Shown here piece by piece: positions 46,422 to 55,663 of a stretch of 64,000 bases of DNA (positions are counted from its first letter, which is position 1; each line of letters begins with the position of its first letter). The DNA lies in assembly GCF_000335475.2 (NCBI RefSeq), contig NZ_ANAH02000011.1, forward strand, positions 430,207-494,206, written 5' to 3'. Made by a program: the position numbers and the translations under genes. This DNA is from Cystobacter fuscus DSM 2262. Lineage in GTDB: Bacteria; Myxococcota; Myxococcia; Myxococcales; Myxococcaceae. The notes below the pieces were generated by a model, which was not told the origin of the DNA, did no database searches, and saw only the letters and a program-made list of their open reading frames with translations.

Positions 46422-48539
46422 ATGGTCGCACGTACTTCCGTGGCGGGTAGCACCTCCTTGTTCCGGTTCGAGGCCTCGGGTTGCGCGGTCGAACTGCGTG
46501 TCGTGCGCTTCTCCGGACACGAGGAGTTGTCGAGCCTTTATGAGTTTCAGCTCGAACTGGCTTGCGAGGAGTCCGCGCTGAGCTTCTCGGACGTGGTGGG
46601 CCAACAGGCCCTGCTGACAATCGAGGGAGAACAGGCGCCTCGGCATGTCCACGGCATCGTCTCGCGCTTCGAGCAGGTGGGCAGTCACCCGCGCTACACC
46701 CGCTACCAGGCCACCCTGGTGCCCCTGGTGTGGCGCCTGAGGCACCGGCGGGACAATCGCATTTTCCAGGACCTCTCCACCCCCGACATCCTCAAGCAGG
46801 TGTTGCGCAAGGCGGGCGTCTCCAGCGAGTACTTCGAGTTGCGGCTGAGCGGTACGTACGAGCCACGCAATTACTGTGTGCAGTACCGCGAATCCGACTG
46901 GGATTTCCTCTCCCGGCTCATGGAGGAGGACGGCATCTTCCACTTCTTCGAGCACCGTGCGGACATGCATGTACTCGTCATGGGGGATGACTCGAGCGCC
47001 TGCCAACCTATCGCGGGGACCGAGGCGCTCGTCTTCCGTCACGAGCGCGGGCTCGTCACCGAGGTGGAGCAGGTGGTCGGCTTTCGCTTCTCCGAGGAAA
47101 TCCAATCCGGCTTGGTGAGTCTGCGCGACTTCAACTTCAAGAAGCCGGACCTGCCCATGGACGCCGAGCATGAGGCCGAACAGGATACGGACCTGGAAGT
47201 GTATGACTATCCGGGCGAGTACCAGGATCCCACCCGGGGCTCCTCGGCCAAGGGGGGCGGCATCGCGAAGCTCCGGCTGGAGGAGTTGCAGGCCCGGCGC
47301 AAGGTGGGCCACGGCGAGAGTGATTGCGAGCGGCTGGTTCCCGGCTCCTTCTTCACGCTCGCAGAGCACGCGCGAGGGGACTTCAACATCCGCTACCTGC
47401 TGACGCATGTGGAGCACCGGGGGCATCAGCCACAGGTGCTGGACGAGGAGGCGCCGTCCAGTGCGTTCAGCTATTCCAACACCTTCTCATGCCTTTCCGC
47501 GAAGGTGCCCTTCCGGCCGTCCAGGCGTACCCCCCGGCCCGTGGTCCGCGGGGTCCAGACCGCCCTCGTGGTGGGTCCTGCGGGCGAGGAGATCCATGTC
47601 GACGAGCACGGCCGGGTGAAGGTCCAGTTCCACTGGGACCGGCAGGGGCAGCGCAACGACAAGAGTTCCTGCTGGGTCCGGGTGAGCCAGCCCTGGGGCG
47701 GAGAGTCGTGGGGCGGCATGTTCATTCCCCGCGTTGGCCAGGAAGTCATCGTCGACTTCATCGAGGGTGACCCGGACCGGCCCCTCATCACCGGACGCGT
47801 GTACAATGGCACCAGCCCGCCACCCCATCCCCTGCCGGACGCCAAGACGAAGAGTTCCATGCGGACGAACTCGTCGCCGGGGGGCGGTGGCTTCAACGAG
47901 CTGCGCTTCGAGGACAAGAAGGGCGCCGAGCAGGTGTTCATCCACTCGCAGCGCAACATGGACGTTCACGTCAAGAACGACTCCCTGGAGGACATCCTCA
48001 ACGACCGGCACCAGAGCATCAAGCGGGACCAGAACGAGGAGGTGTCGCGGGACAAGAGTCTCAAGGTACACCGCGACAGTCAGGAGCACGTCGGAGGCGA
48101 CGTGAAGCTGCTGGTGGGCGGCATCGATGGGCCGGGCCATCAGCACATCCACATCAAGGCCAGCCGCAAGGAGTTGGTGGACGCGGACAGCCACCTGCGG
48201 GTGGGTGGCAACCGCAACGAACGGGTGGGCGCCTCCTGGTCTCTGTCCGTGGGCGAGGATTTGCAGGTGCACGTGGGGCTCAACCACGCGCTGGCGGCGG
48301 GCCAGGAAATTCACCTGAGTGCCCCCACGGTGGTGATCGACGCGACCCAGGGATTGACGCTCAAGGTGGGGGCCAACTTCATCACCCTCGACCCGGCCAG
48401 CATCTCCGTGATGGGCACGGTGCTCAACCTCAACAGTGGAGGCGCGGCGCTCGATGGCCGGGGGGTGAAGCTGACCCAACCCGAGGCCCCGGCGGATGCG
48501 CAGCCCACCGCTCCCACGCCCGCCGATGATGGCGGGTAG
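46422..48539 (+). CDS. vgrG: type VI secretion VgrG spike protein
   Basis: 705 residues from ATG 46422. The gp27-like part (about 10-370) has F-R-F-E-A-S-G and Y-R-E-S-D-W-D-F-L-S-R-L-M-E-E-D-G-I-F. The gp5 OB-fold (about 385-470) has H-V-D-E-H-G-R-V-K-V-Q-F-H-W and W-V-R-V-S-Q-P-W-G-G. The triple-helix repeats follow, with N-E-L-R-F-E-D-K-K-G-A-E-Q-V-F-I and a charged V-G-x-x repeat tail. VgrG tops the secretion tube and carries the effector. No structural T6SS genes are in the window, so the cassette relies on a machine elsewhere. The 224 bases upstream hold IS debris and AT-rich sequence, probably the promoter. Confidence 0.95.
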   Translation: MVARTSVAGSTSLFRFEASGCAVELRVVRFSGHEELSSLYEFQLELACEESALSFSDVVGQQALLTIEGEQAPRHVHGIVSRFEQVGSHPRYTRYQATLVPLVWRLRHRRDNRIFQDLSTPDILKQVLRKAGVSSEYFELRLSGTYEPRNYCVQYRESDWDFLSRLMEEDGIFHFFEHRADMHVLVMGDDSSACQPIAGTEALVFRHERGLVTEVEQVVGFRFSEEIQSGLVSLRDFNFKKPDLPMDAEHEAEQDTDLEVYDYPGEYQDPTRGSSAKGGGIAKLRLEELQARRKVGHGESDCERLVPGSFFTLAEHARGDFNIRYLLTHVEHRGHQPQVLDEEAPSSAFSYSNTFSCLSAKVPFRPSRRTPRPVVRGVQTALVVGPAGEEIHVDEHGRVKVQFHWDRQGQRNDKSSCWVRVSQPWGGESWGGMFIPRVGQEVIVDFIEGDPDRPLITGRVYNGTSPPPHPLPDAKTKSSMRTNSSPGGGGFNELRFEDKKGAEQVFIHSQRNMDVHVKNDSLEDILNDRHQSIKRDQNEEVSRDKSLKVHRDSQEHVGGDVKLLVGGIDGPGHQHIHIKASRKELVDADSHLRVGGNRNERVGASWSLSVGEDLQVHVGLNHALAAGQEIHLSAPTVVIDATQGLTLKVGANFITLDPASISVMGTVLNLNSGGAALDGRGVKLTQPEAPADAQPTAPTPADDGG

Positions 48540-48567
48540 CGCTCGCGGACGCATTGGGAGAAGCCCC

Positions 48568-49869
48568 ATGGTGAAGAAGAACGCGGTGGAGCGGCGCTTG
48601 GACGTGCTGCACGACCAGTGGACGGAGTTCGCCCAATTGCCCGAGGCGCGGCTGCTGCGCTGGGTGGTGGAGCCGGACGAGGTGCGCATGGTGGAGGCCT
48701 TCCTGCGCAAAGAGGAGGACGAGCGGCTCGGAGAATGTCCGGACCTCTTCCTGCGCCTGGAGGAGCCCTTCGATGAGCCGGCGCGCTACGGCCAGACACT
48801 GTGCGAGGCGCTGGTGCGGCTGGCGGAGGAGAGCCGTGCCGGGCTGGAGCAGGAGGGGCTCTCGGGCTGGCGCTGCCCCGCGGTGAAGGGGGGCATGGCG
48901 GACGAGGACGTCTTCCTGGCCGCGTGCGAGTCCCTCTGGCGCCAGTACGAGCACCTGTGTGAGCACCTGGTGCTGGTGTTGATGCCGACGCGTGGAGTGG
49001 ACGCGGCTGCTTGGCTCGAGTGGTTGCGGCGTACGGTGCGCAAGGCGAACGCCCCCCATGTCCGGCTGGTGGTGCTGGATGACGCGAGGACGTTGGCGCT
49101 GGAGCCGCTGGCGGAGTGGCTGTCCGAGCGGGTGGTGACGATTCCGGCGAAGTTGGACATGGGGCGGGCGCTGGAGGAACTCTCACGGGAAGCCGGGCAC
49201 GTGGACACGCCGGGAGGGCAGTTCCGTGAACTCTTCGTGCGGATGGGCAACGCGGCGACGCGTGGTGACGTGGGGAAGGTGGAGGCGCTGGGAGCGCAGG
49301 CGGTGGCTGTGGCGGCGGAGCATGGGTTTCACGCGCTGGGGGTGACGGCCCGCTTCGTGATGGGGGGCGCGCTGTTGGGAGCGCAGCGGCCGAGAGAGGC
49401 GCTCGCGCACTACCAGCAGGCGGAGGTGGCGGCGGGAGAATCGGCCGCGAAGGGCGAGCCCGAGGGTCCCCTCCTGCGCCTCAAGGCTCGCATGGCGCAA
49501 GGCGCCGCGCGGGTGATGGCCCAGGAATACGCCCAGGCGGCGGCGCTGTACGAGGAGACGGTGCCGCTGGCGCGTGAGGTGAAGGACGCGCGCATGGAAC
49601 TGGAGTGCTGGCGGATGGCGAGCTGGTGCTGCGAGGTCCAGAAGGAGTCCGAGCGGGCGTTGGCGCACGGCCAGCGGGCGTGGGAGGTGGGCAGGGCCAT
49701 GGATGCCGGGACGCGGGACACCTCGACCCTGCCCTACGTGGCGGAGGCACTGGTGCGCTTGAGTCATGAGCGGCGAGGGCCGGGGGCGGCTCGGGCGATG
49801 GAGCGGGAAGTCGAGTCGGTGCTGGGAACGGACTGGCGGCCGGAGACTCCGGCCGGGGGAGTGCAGTAA
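48568..49869 (+). CDS. TPR protein between vgrG and rhs, probable effector adaptor
   Basis: 433 residues from ATG 48568. The first half (to about 215) is acidic and of no family I recognise, with conserved-looking hydrophobic strands (L-V-L-V-L-M-P-T-R-G; H-V-R-L-V-V-L-D-D-A). The second half is TPR-like (A-L-A-H-Y-Q-Q-A-E; A-A-L-Y-E-E-T-V-P-L-A; A-L-A-H-G-Q-R-A-W-E-V). Its stop overlaps the rhs start (TAATG). A gene in this position often encodes the adaptor or chaperone that loads an Rhs effector onto VgrG; that role is inferred from position. Confidence 0.75.
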   Translation: MVKKNAVERRLDVLHDQWTEFAQLPEARLLRWVVEPDEVRMVEAFLRKEEDERLGECPDLFLRLEEPFDEPARYGQTLCEALVRLAEESRAGLEQEGLSGWRCPAVKGGMADEDVFLAACESLWRQYEHLCEHLVLVLMPTRGVDAAAWLEWLRRTVRKANAPHVRLVVLDDARTLALEPLAEWLSERVVTIPAKLDMGRALEELSREAGHVDTPGGQFRELFVRMGNAATRGDVGKVEALGAQAVAVAAEHGFHALGVTARFVMGGALLGAQRPREALAHYQQAEVAAGESAAKGEPEGPLLRLKARMAQGAARVMAQEYAQAAALYEETVPLAREVKDARMELECWRMASWCCEVQKESERALAHGQRAWEVGRAMDAGTRDTSTLPYVAEALVRLSHERRGPGAARAMEREVESVLGTDWRPETPAGGVQ

Positions 49870-52800
49870 TGCTCGCGGTGAAGCACCTCGACCCCGTGCT
49901 CGGCGTGGACATCCACTTCATCATCACCCCGCCGGGGCCGGTGGTGCCCATTCCCCACCCGCACATCGGCATCGTGTTCGATCCGTTCGACTACCTGCCC
50001 TTCATCGGGGCGACGGTGAAGGTGAACGGGTTGCCGAGGGCGCAGGCGGGCACGGGTGGACGCACGCTGCCGCCACACTTCCCGATTGGAGGCGTGTTCG
50101 CCAAGCCCCCGGGCAACGAGAACGAGACCTTCATGGGCAGTTCCACCGTGGTGGTGGAGGACGAGCCCTTCACTTACATGCTGCTGCCGGTGTTGAGCTG
50201 TCAGGACATCGGCCTGCCCTCGCCGCCGCGCAAGAAGGGGCCGGGGGCCAAGACGCTGCTGTTGCCCACGTCCATTGCATTGTCCATTCCGGTGGGGCCT
50301 CCCGTCTTCGTGGGGGGCCCGCCCACCATCTCCATGTCGGGGCTGGCGATGAAGCTGGCGATGGGGGGATTGCTCAAGGGCTTGAAGAAGGCGCGCAAGC
50401 TGCAGAAGAGCAGCCGGAGGATGAAGGCGTTGTCCGACCGGATCCACCGCAAGGCGGCCCGTGTCATGGACTCGCTGGGGATGAGCCAGCGTGCGCGCGA
50501 CCGGGTGCACAAGGCCCTCTGCACGTTGACCGGGCACCCGGTGGACGTGGTGACGGGACGAGTGGTGACGGAGGCGACGGACTGGGAGTTGCCGGGGCCC
50601 ATTCCGCTGCGCTTCACACGGCACTACTCCTCCAGCCTGGCTTGGCGCGACACGGCGATGGGGTATGGGTGGAACCACTCGCTGGACCTCGCGGTGTGGG
50701 AGGAGGACGGGCGGGTGGTGTACCGGGCGGAGGATGGGCGGGAACTCGAATTCGACACCACGGGCTTTCCACGCAAGCGCATGCCGGTGGGCGCGGAGCT
50801 CTACTCACCCACGGACCGGGTGACGTTGTCCCGGGTGGCGGAACTGCGCTGGGAGGTGGAGTCCGCGGAAGGGCTCACGCATGAGTTGCGCCAAGTGCCC
50901 GGAGCGCGAAGGCCAGGCGTGTGCCGGGTGGTGCGCACGCGCGACCGGGTGGGCCACGCGGTGGAGTACGAGTACGACGGCCAGGGCTGTCTGCGCTGGG
51001 TGAGGGACAGCGCCGGTCGGCGGGTGCTGTTCGAAAGCAACGCGGCGGGCCGGCTCATCCGGGTGGCGCTGCCGCATCCGCGCGAGCCGGGACAGGTGAC
51101 GCACAACCGCTACGTGTACTCGGAGGCGGGACAGCTCGTGGAGGCGCGGGACGCCCTGGACCAACCCTTTCGTTATGCCTACGAGGGCGGGCTGCTGGTG
51201 AAGGAGACGGACAGGACGGGACTGTCCTTCCACTTCGAGTACGACGGACAGAGCCCGGAGGCGTGGTGTCTGCGCACGTGGGGGGATGGAAACATCTTCA
51301 ACCATCGGTTGCGCTACGACAAACAAGCGCGGGTCACCGAGGTGACGGATTCGCTGGGCCATACCACCACGTATGAGTCGGACGGGCGCGGGGTGGTGGT
51401 GCGGCAGGTGGATGCCCTGGGCGGGGAGACACGCAAGGATTACGACCGGGCGCTGCGGCTGGTGGCGGAGACGGATGAACTGGGCCACACCACCCGTTAC
51501 GCTTATGACGCGCGAGGCAATCAGACGAAGGTGCAGGGGCCAGACGGCGCCACGGTGGAGGTGCACTACAACGCGCACAACCAGCCGGAGGAGGCCACGG
51601 ATGCCAATGGCGGCACGTGGCGCTGGCGCTACGACGCATGGGGCCAGCGGTTGGAGGAGACCAACCCCCTGGGGGAGACGCGGCGTTGGGAGTATGCGGA
51701 CGGCTTGGTGGTGGCGGAGGTGGACGCCGCGGGAGCGCGGACGGAGTATGGGTATGACGAATACCTCAACCCGACCCGTGTACGTCTCCCCACGGGAGGC
51801 CAGGTCCGTCTGGCGTATGACCGGCGAGGCCGAAGGGTGTTCCTTCGCGACGCACGTGGTGGCGAGGAGCACGTGCGGTACGACCTGCTGGACAGACCCA
51901 CTCGAGTGGAGGGGCCGGGCCAGGAGCATTGGGAGGGCCACTACGACGCGGAGGGCAACCTCCAGGAGGTGAAGGGCCCGCTGCGGCAGGTGCGTCTGGG
52001 ATACGAGGGCTTCCACTGGCCCGCGCTTCGGGAGGAGGCGGGCACCCGCCTGTCCTGGCGTCACGACGCCGAAGGCCGGCTGGTGGAGGTGACGAACGAG
52101 GCGGGCGAGGTGTACCGCTTCAACCGGGACGCGTTGGGCCGGGTGATGCGCGAGGAGGGCTTCGACGGAGCCGCGTGGCAGTACGACTACGATGCAGCCG
52201 GGCGGATGAGCCGGGCCACACAGCCCAGTGGCAGGAAACGCCACCATGTCTACGACGAGGCCGGACGGCTGACGCGGGTGAAGTACGACGATGGCTCCTT
52301 CCGCGCCTTCCGCTACCGGGCGGATGGGTCACTGGTGGAGGCGGAGAACGAGTCGGGCAAGGTCGCGCTGGCGCGGGACGCGCTGGGCCGGGTTGTGTCC
52401 GAGACGCAGGCGGATGGGCAGGTGACGTCGCGCTACGCCCCCTCGGGCCACCGGGTGGAGGTCGAGAGCTCCCTGGGCGCGCACCAGAAACTCACGAGGG
52501 ACGCGCTGGGGGCGGTGATGGGGCTGACATACACCTCGCCCGGGCGGGCGGAGTGGTCCGTTCGCATGGAGCGCGACGCGGGCGGATTGGAGATCGCGCG
52601 GTGGCTGCCGGGCGGCGTGGAGGCATCCTGGCGGCATGACGACGCGGGCCGTCCCACCGAAAGACGGATTTTGGTGGGAGGCGGGACGGTCGCCCGACGC
52701 ACTTGGCGTTGGCGTCCCGCAGGGCAGTTGGCGGCCATGGCGGACTCGGCACACGGCCTTACCGAGTACCTGCATGACGCCCGCGGACGGTTGGTGGGGG

Positions 52801-53909
52801 AGCGGCGGCCTGATGGGAACCTTCAGCACCGGGCCATGGACGCGGTGGGGAACCTCTATCGTCATCCTGGGCGGGAGGACAGGCGCTATGCCCCGGGTGG
52901 GCGCTTGATGGAGGTGGCGGGCACCCACTACACCTATGACGCCGACGGTAACCTGACGGAGAAGCGCACCCCGCAGGGCTCCTGGCGCTATGGCTGGAAT
53001 GGGGCGGGCTTGCTGCGCGAGGTCCAGCGACCGGATGGGGCCCGTGTGCAATTTGGGTATGACGCCCTTGCCCGGCGCACCCGGAAGGTGCTGCTGGGTG
53101 CATCGGTGGAAGGCCTGTCCTCCGCTGCGCGAGAGGTGCGTTTCTTGTGGGATGGACATGTGCCTTTGCATGAGGTGGCCTCATCTGAGAGTGTCATCAC
53201 GTGGCTGTTCGAACCGGAAGGTTTTTCTCCTCTGGTTCGAGAGGATTCAACAGGGCGCTACTCCGTGGTGACGGACTACTTGGGTGCACCCACTGAGATG
53301 TACGATGAACTGGGGCAGCTCGCATGGCGGATGCAGTTAGACGCTTTCGGGGTGGGAAAAGCCGACGTGGCCCTCCAGGTCTGTTCCTGGCGCTGGCCGG
53401 GACAGTACGAGGACGAGGAGACGGGCCTCCTCTACAACCGCTTTCGCTACTACGACGCCGACGTCGGACGCTACATCAGCCAGGATCCGTTGGGCCTGGA
53501 GGCTGGGCCTCGTCTCTATGGCTACCCCGAGGATCCGCTCTCGGCCATTGATCCGCTGGGGCTGGCCAAGTGCGGATCCAAGGTTATTCGTGCGAAGTCA
53601 CGCACTCATGCGATGAGGCTTGCTCAGCAGCATGCACAGGTTCCGAGAATCTCCCGGGGCGGTCAAGTTATCGGGTTTGATGACCTGAACCCCACAAGCA
53701 AAGGCCCTAACTTCGGTAGCCTCAAAAAGGATGGAGCCTCGAATCTGGGCCGGAGAGATCCGAATAGCACTGCACACTTCATGGATCATCCAGATGGGCA
53801 TCCCGATATGATCGGTCCTGGTCATCCAGCTCATCACGAGTCGCCGCACATTCACTCGGTTAATAGAAAAGGTGATGAAGTCATCATTACCTATCCCGGA
53901 AAGTATTGA
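49869..53909 (+). CDS. Rhs polymorphic toxin with PAAR-like N-terminus
   Basis: 1346 residues. Residues 1-170 are PAAR-like (F-I-G-A-T-V-K-V-N-G; V-F-V-G-G-P-P-T-I-S). The DUF6531-like start of the shell is at about 221 (H-P-V-D-V-V-T-G-R-V). YD repeats run to about 1180. The core ends with Y-I-S-Q-D-P-L-G-L-E-A-G and I-D-P-L-G-L at about 1206-1232. The last 114 residues are the variable toxin tip, rich in His (H-P-D-G-H-P-D-M-I-G-P-G-H-P-A-H-H-E-S-P-H-I-H) and distinctly lower in GC. It suggests a metal-dependent nuclease of HNH type, but I cannot name the family. The immunity gene follows directly. Confidence 0.92.
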   Translation: MLAVKHLDPVLGVDIHFIITPPGPVVPIPHPHIGIVFDPFDYLPFIGATVKVNGLPRAQAGTGGRTLPPHFPIGGVFAKPPGNENETFMGSSTVVVEDEPFTYMLLPVLSCQDIGLPSPPRKKGPGAKTLLLPTSIALSIPVGPPVFVGGPPTISMSGLAMKLAMGGLLKGLKKARKLQKSSRRMKALSDRIHRKAARVMDSLGMSQRARDRVHKALCTLTGHPVDVVTGRVVTEATDWELPGPIPLRFTRHYSSSLAWRDTAMGYGWNHSLDLAVWEEDGRVVYRAEDGRELEFDTTGFPRKRMPVGAELYSPTDRVTLSRVAELRWEVESAEGLTHELRQVPGARRPGVCRVVRTRDRVGHAVEYEYDGQGCLRWVRDSAGRRVLFESNAAGRLIRVALPHPREPGQVTHNRYVYSEAGQLVEARDALDQPFRYAYEGGLLVKETDRTGLSFHFEYDGQSPEAWCLRTWGDGNIFNHRLRYDKQARVTEVTDSLGHTTTYESDGRGVVVRQVDALGGETRKDYDRALRLVAETDELGHTTRYAYDARGNQTKVQGPDGATVEVHYNAHNQPEEATDANGGTWRWRYDAWGQRLEETNPLGETRRWEYADGLVVAEVDAAGARTEYGYDEYLNPTRVRLPTGGQVRLAYDRRGRRVFLRDARGGEEHVRYDLLDRPTRVEGPGQEHWEGHYDAEGNLQEVKGPLRQVRLGYEGFHWPALREEAGTRLSWRHDAEGRLVEVTNEAGEVYRFNRDALGRVMREEGFDGAAWQYDYDAAGRMSRATQPSGRKRHHVYDEAGRLTRVKYDDGSFRAFRYRADGSLVEAENESGKVALARDALGRVVSETQADGQVTSRYAPSGHRVEVESSLGAHQKLTRDALGAVMGLTYTSPGRAEWSVRMERDAGGLEIARWLPGGVEASWRHDDAGRPTERRILVGGGTVARRTWRWRPAGQLAAMADSAHGLTEYLHDARGRLVGERRPDGNLQHRAMDAVGNLYRHPGREDRRYAPGGRLMEVAGTHYTYDADGNLTEKRTPQGSWRYGWNGAGLLREVQRPDGARVQFGYDALARRTRKVLLGASVEGLSSAAREVRFLWDGHVPLHEVASSESVITWLFEPEGFSPLVREDSTGRYSVVTDYLGAPTEMYDELGQLAWRMQLDAFGVGKADVALQVCSWRWPGQYEDEETGLLYNRFRYYDADVGRYISQDPLGLEAGPRLYGYPEDPLSAIDPLGLAKCGSKVIRAKSRTHAMRLAQQHAQVPRISRGGQVIGFDDLNPTSKGPNFGSLKKDGASNLGRRDPNSTAHFMDHPDGHPDMIGPGHPAHHESPHIHSVNRKGDEVIITYPGKY

Positions 53910-53917
53910 GGTGTTTT

Positions 53918-54550
53918 GTGGGGATCTTCATCACGGATGGGCAGGAACGCCTGAGCGTCGAAGTACCGGACTGGAGAGAAAGCCTCTCTTGGGCTGAATG
54001 CTATTTGATCGTCTACAAGGCATCTCGCCTTGGTCCTTCTGGTTTTGATCGCTTTCGAGAGGGCCAGTCCTTGGTCGAGCGGATGCTGCGAACCTCGGTT
54101 GTTTTGTCGTCAGGGCCGGACTTCGTTCCTCTGGTTCACACGGCTGAGCGCCCTTTGTTTGAGGTCGTGCGAAAAGAGGCATCTCACGGATGTGTCTCCT
54201 TTGACTCTCCCGATTCAGGCTTGCTCGAGGAACTGGAAAATCTCCAGCATCTTCGGCATGCGCTGAAGAAGCAGGCGCTGCACAGACGTTACGGAAGGAG
54301 CCCGTCGCCAGAACCCCAAGCGCTTTTGAGAACACTTTTTCAAGGAAAACAAATTGGAGCGAAGCCTCTGGGCTTCGTTCTGCAGCACTCCTCTCATGCC
54401 TGTATTTGGCGATGGGGAGAGTTCGGGCTTCATTTATTGAGCCTCGGTCAGAACAAGAGGAGCTCGATCAGGTTTGTCGAGGCGGCCGCGAACGAGCTGG
54501 ATGTTGAGCTGATTGAAACCAGCTCGATCCACAAAATTCCAGCGTGGTGA
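53918..54550 (+). CDS. probable cognate immunity protein of the Rhs toxin
   Basis: 210 residues from GTG 53918 (TGAGG seven bases upstream; TTG 53906 would overlap the rhs stop). It shows V-P-D-W-R-E-S-L-S-W-A-E-C-Y-L, C-V-S-F-D-S-P-D-S-G and I-W-R-W-G-E-F-G-L-H-L-L, but no family I recognise. Its GC content and codon use are as low as the toxin tip, unlike the rhs core, so toxin tip and this gene were probably gained together. Position immediately after the toxin tip is the main evidence for immunity. Confidence 0.75.
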   Translation: MGIFITDGQERLSVEVPDWRESLSWAECYLIVYKASRLGPSGFDRFREGQSLVERMLRTSVVLSSGPDFVPLVHTAERPLFEVVRKEASHGCVSFDSPDSGLLEELENLQHLRHALKKQALHRRYGRSPSPEPQALLRTLFQGKQIGAKPLGFVLQHSSHACIWRWGEFGLHLLSLGQNKRSSIRFVEAAANELDVELIETSSIHKIPAW

Positions 54551-54681
54551 GATACCCATGATGAATTGGAGTCGGAGCACTGGCGCGAGCGCTACGTGTC
54601 GGCGAGGTCGCTGGTGTGGGCGAGTGTGGAGGTGGCGTCATCTGGGATCAGGAAGGGGGCGTGCGAAGCTGCCGCACCATC

Positions 54682-55024
54682 ATGAAGATGCTCCGGCTTC
54701 GGCTCCTCGCGTCCCTCCCGCTCCTGCCGCTGTCCGCCTGTGCCACGACGGCCCCGGCGTCGGCTCCCTCCCAGCCGGTCCAGGCGCTGGAGGCGGCGGC
54801 CTTGGTGAGGCCCTTTGGCACCCTGCGCGAGCAGGCGGAGCGGCAGCGGGCGTAGCTGCGCGAGCGGCTGGACACGGCCCTGCCCACGTTGATGCGCCGC
54901 TACGGCACCGACCTGTGGGTGGTGTCCATGCGCGAGTACAACGAGGACCCGGTCTTCTCCGCGCTCGTGGGGCCCACCACGTTCGCGGCGCGGCGGCGCA
55001 CCATCTACGTCTTCTCCCCCAAGC
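54682..55024 (+). pseudogene. M24-type (Xaa-Pro peptidase-like) lipoprotein gene, broken
   Basis: From ATG 54682 a signal peptide with lipobox L-S-A-C is followed by F-G-T-L-R-E-Q-A-E-R-Q-R-A, an in-frame TAG (54853-54855) where Trp would be expected, then the same frame continues L-R-E-R-L-D-T-A-L-P-T-L-M-R-R-Y-G-T-D-L and F-A-A-R-R-R-T-I-Y-V-F. This is the N-terminal part of a secreted M24 family protein known from related genomes. Homology stops near 55024, where IS91-type sequence begins, so the peptidase domain is lost. Confidence 0.8.
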
Positions 55025-55025
55025 A

Positions 55026-55557
55026 GGTGAGGAGGGGGCGAGCGAGGCACCTGAGGCAGCGCTCGGCAAGGAGCCGAAGAAGAAGAGGACACCGCGAGTG
55101 GACCAGGCGCAACTGCTGAGGAGGACGTTCGGCGTGGACGTCTTCACCTGTGCCTGGTGTGGAGGCAAGCGCCGGGTGTTGGCATACCTGAAGGCACCCA
55201 ACGCCGTGCGCGCCATTCTGGAGCACCTGTCATTGCCCACGCGGCCTGCTGCCGCTGGCCGCAGCGCGGGGGCCACCCCAGCACACGTGGTGTTGAGCCT
55301 CGAGCCGTCACGCTGCCAAAGACGCCCACACCCCTGTGGCCGCCCCCTGGAGGGGCCCTCTGGGCCGGCGTGTGCCCCATGGGGCTGCACCGCGTCTCCT
55401 CTGGCCCGGCACACAGCCCTCATGACACCCGTCCGCAGCCCTCCTCGCCCCCTCGGCTCCAGCCCTCTCCCTCCACACGGCCCTGTCCACAGCACAGGAG
55501 GTGCCCGACCCAGAGGCTCCGCTGGACGTGACGACGACTACGGCGACGACGAAGTGA
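55026..55557 (+). mobile_element. IS91-type transposase, C-terminal fragment, interrupted by repeat R
   Basis: Residues A-Q-L-L-R-R-T-F-G-V-D-V-F-T-C-A-W-C-G-G-K-R-R-V-L in pieces and A-I-L-E-H-L-S-L-P match the zinc-binding C-terminus of IS91-type transposases. Repeat R then interrupts at 55334, and after R a different frame ends with V-P-D-P-E-A-P-L-D, the usual acidic tail of these proteins, and stops at 55557. It lies downstream of the M24 pseudogene and is complementary in extent to the N-terminal fragment at 45413. Confidence 0.8.
55334..55483 (+). repeat. 150-bp repeat R, right copy
   Basis: Differs from 46048-46197 at a single base (A/G within GTCCACAGCC versus GTCCGCAGCC). Near-identity of two non-coding copies implies recent spread or gene conversion. 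Together they bound a 9.3-kb segment containing vgrG, rhs and the immunity gene. Confidence 0.9.
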
Positions 55558-55663
55558 ACGCAGTCAGGACATCAACCCGATGGGGAAGTGTAATTGTCGC
55601 CAAGGGGAAAAAGTAATTGACGCTGGGCAGAGAGGACCTCGTCGGAACGACTTGGAGCGCGAG

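Noticed and set aside
54513..55616. A 367-codon frame spanning the end of the immunity gene to past repeat R
   Set aside because: It joins antisense-like translation of the M24 pseudogene, transposase and repeat R; no single protein is supported.
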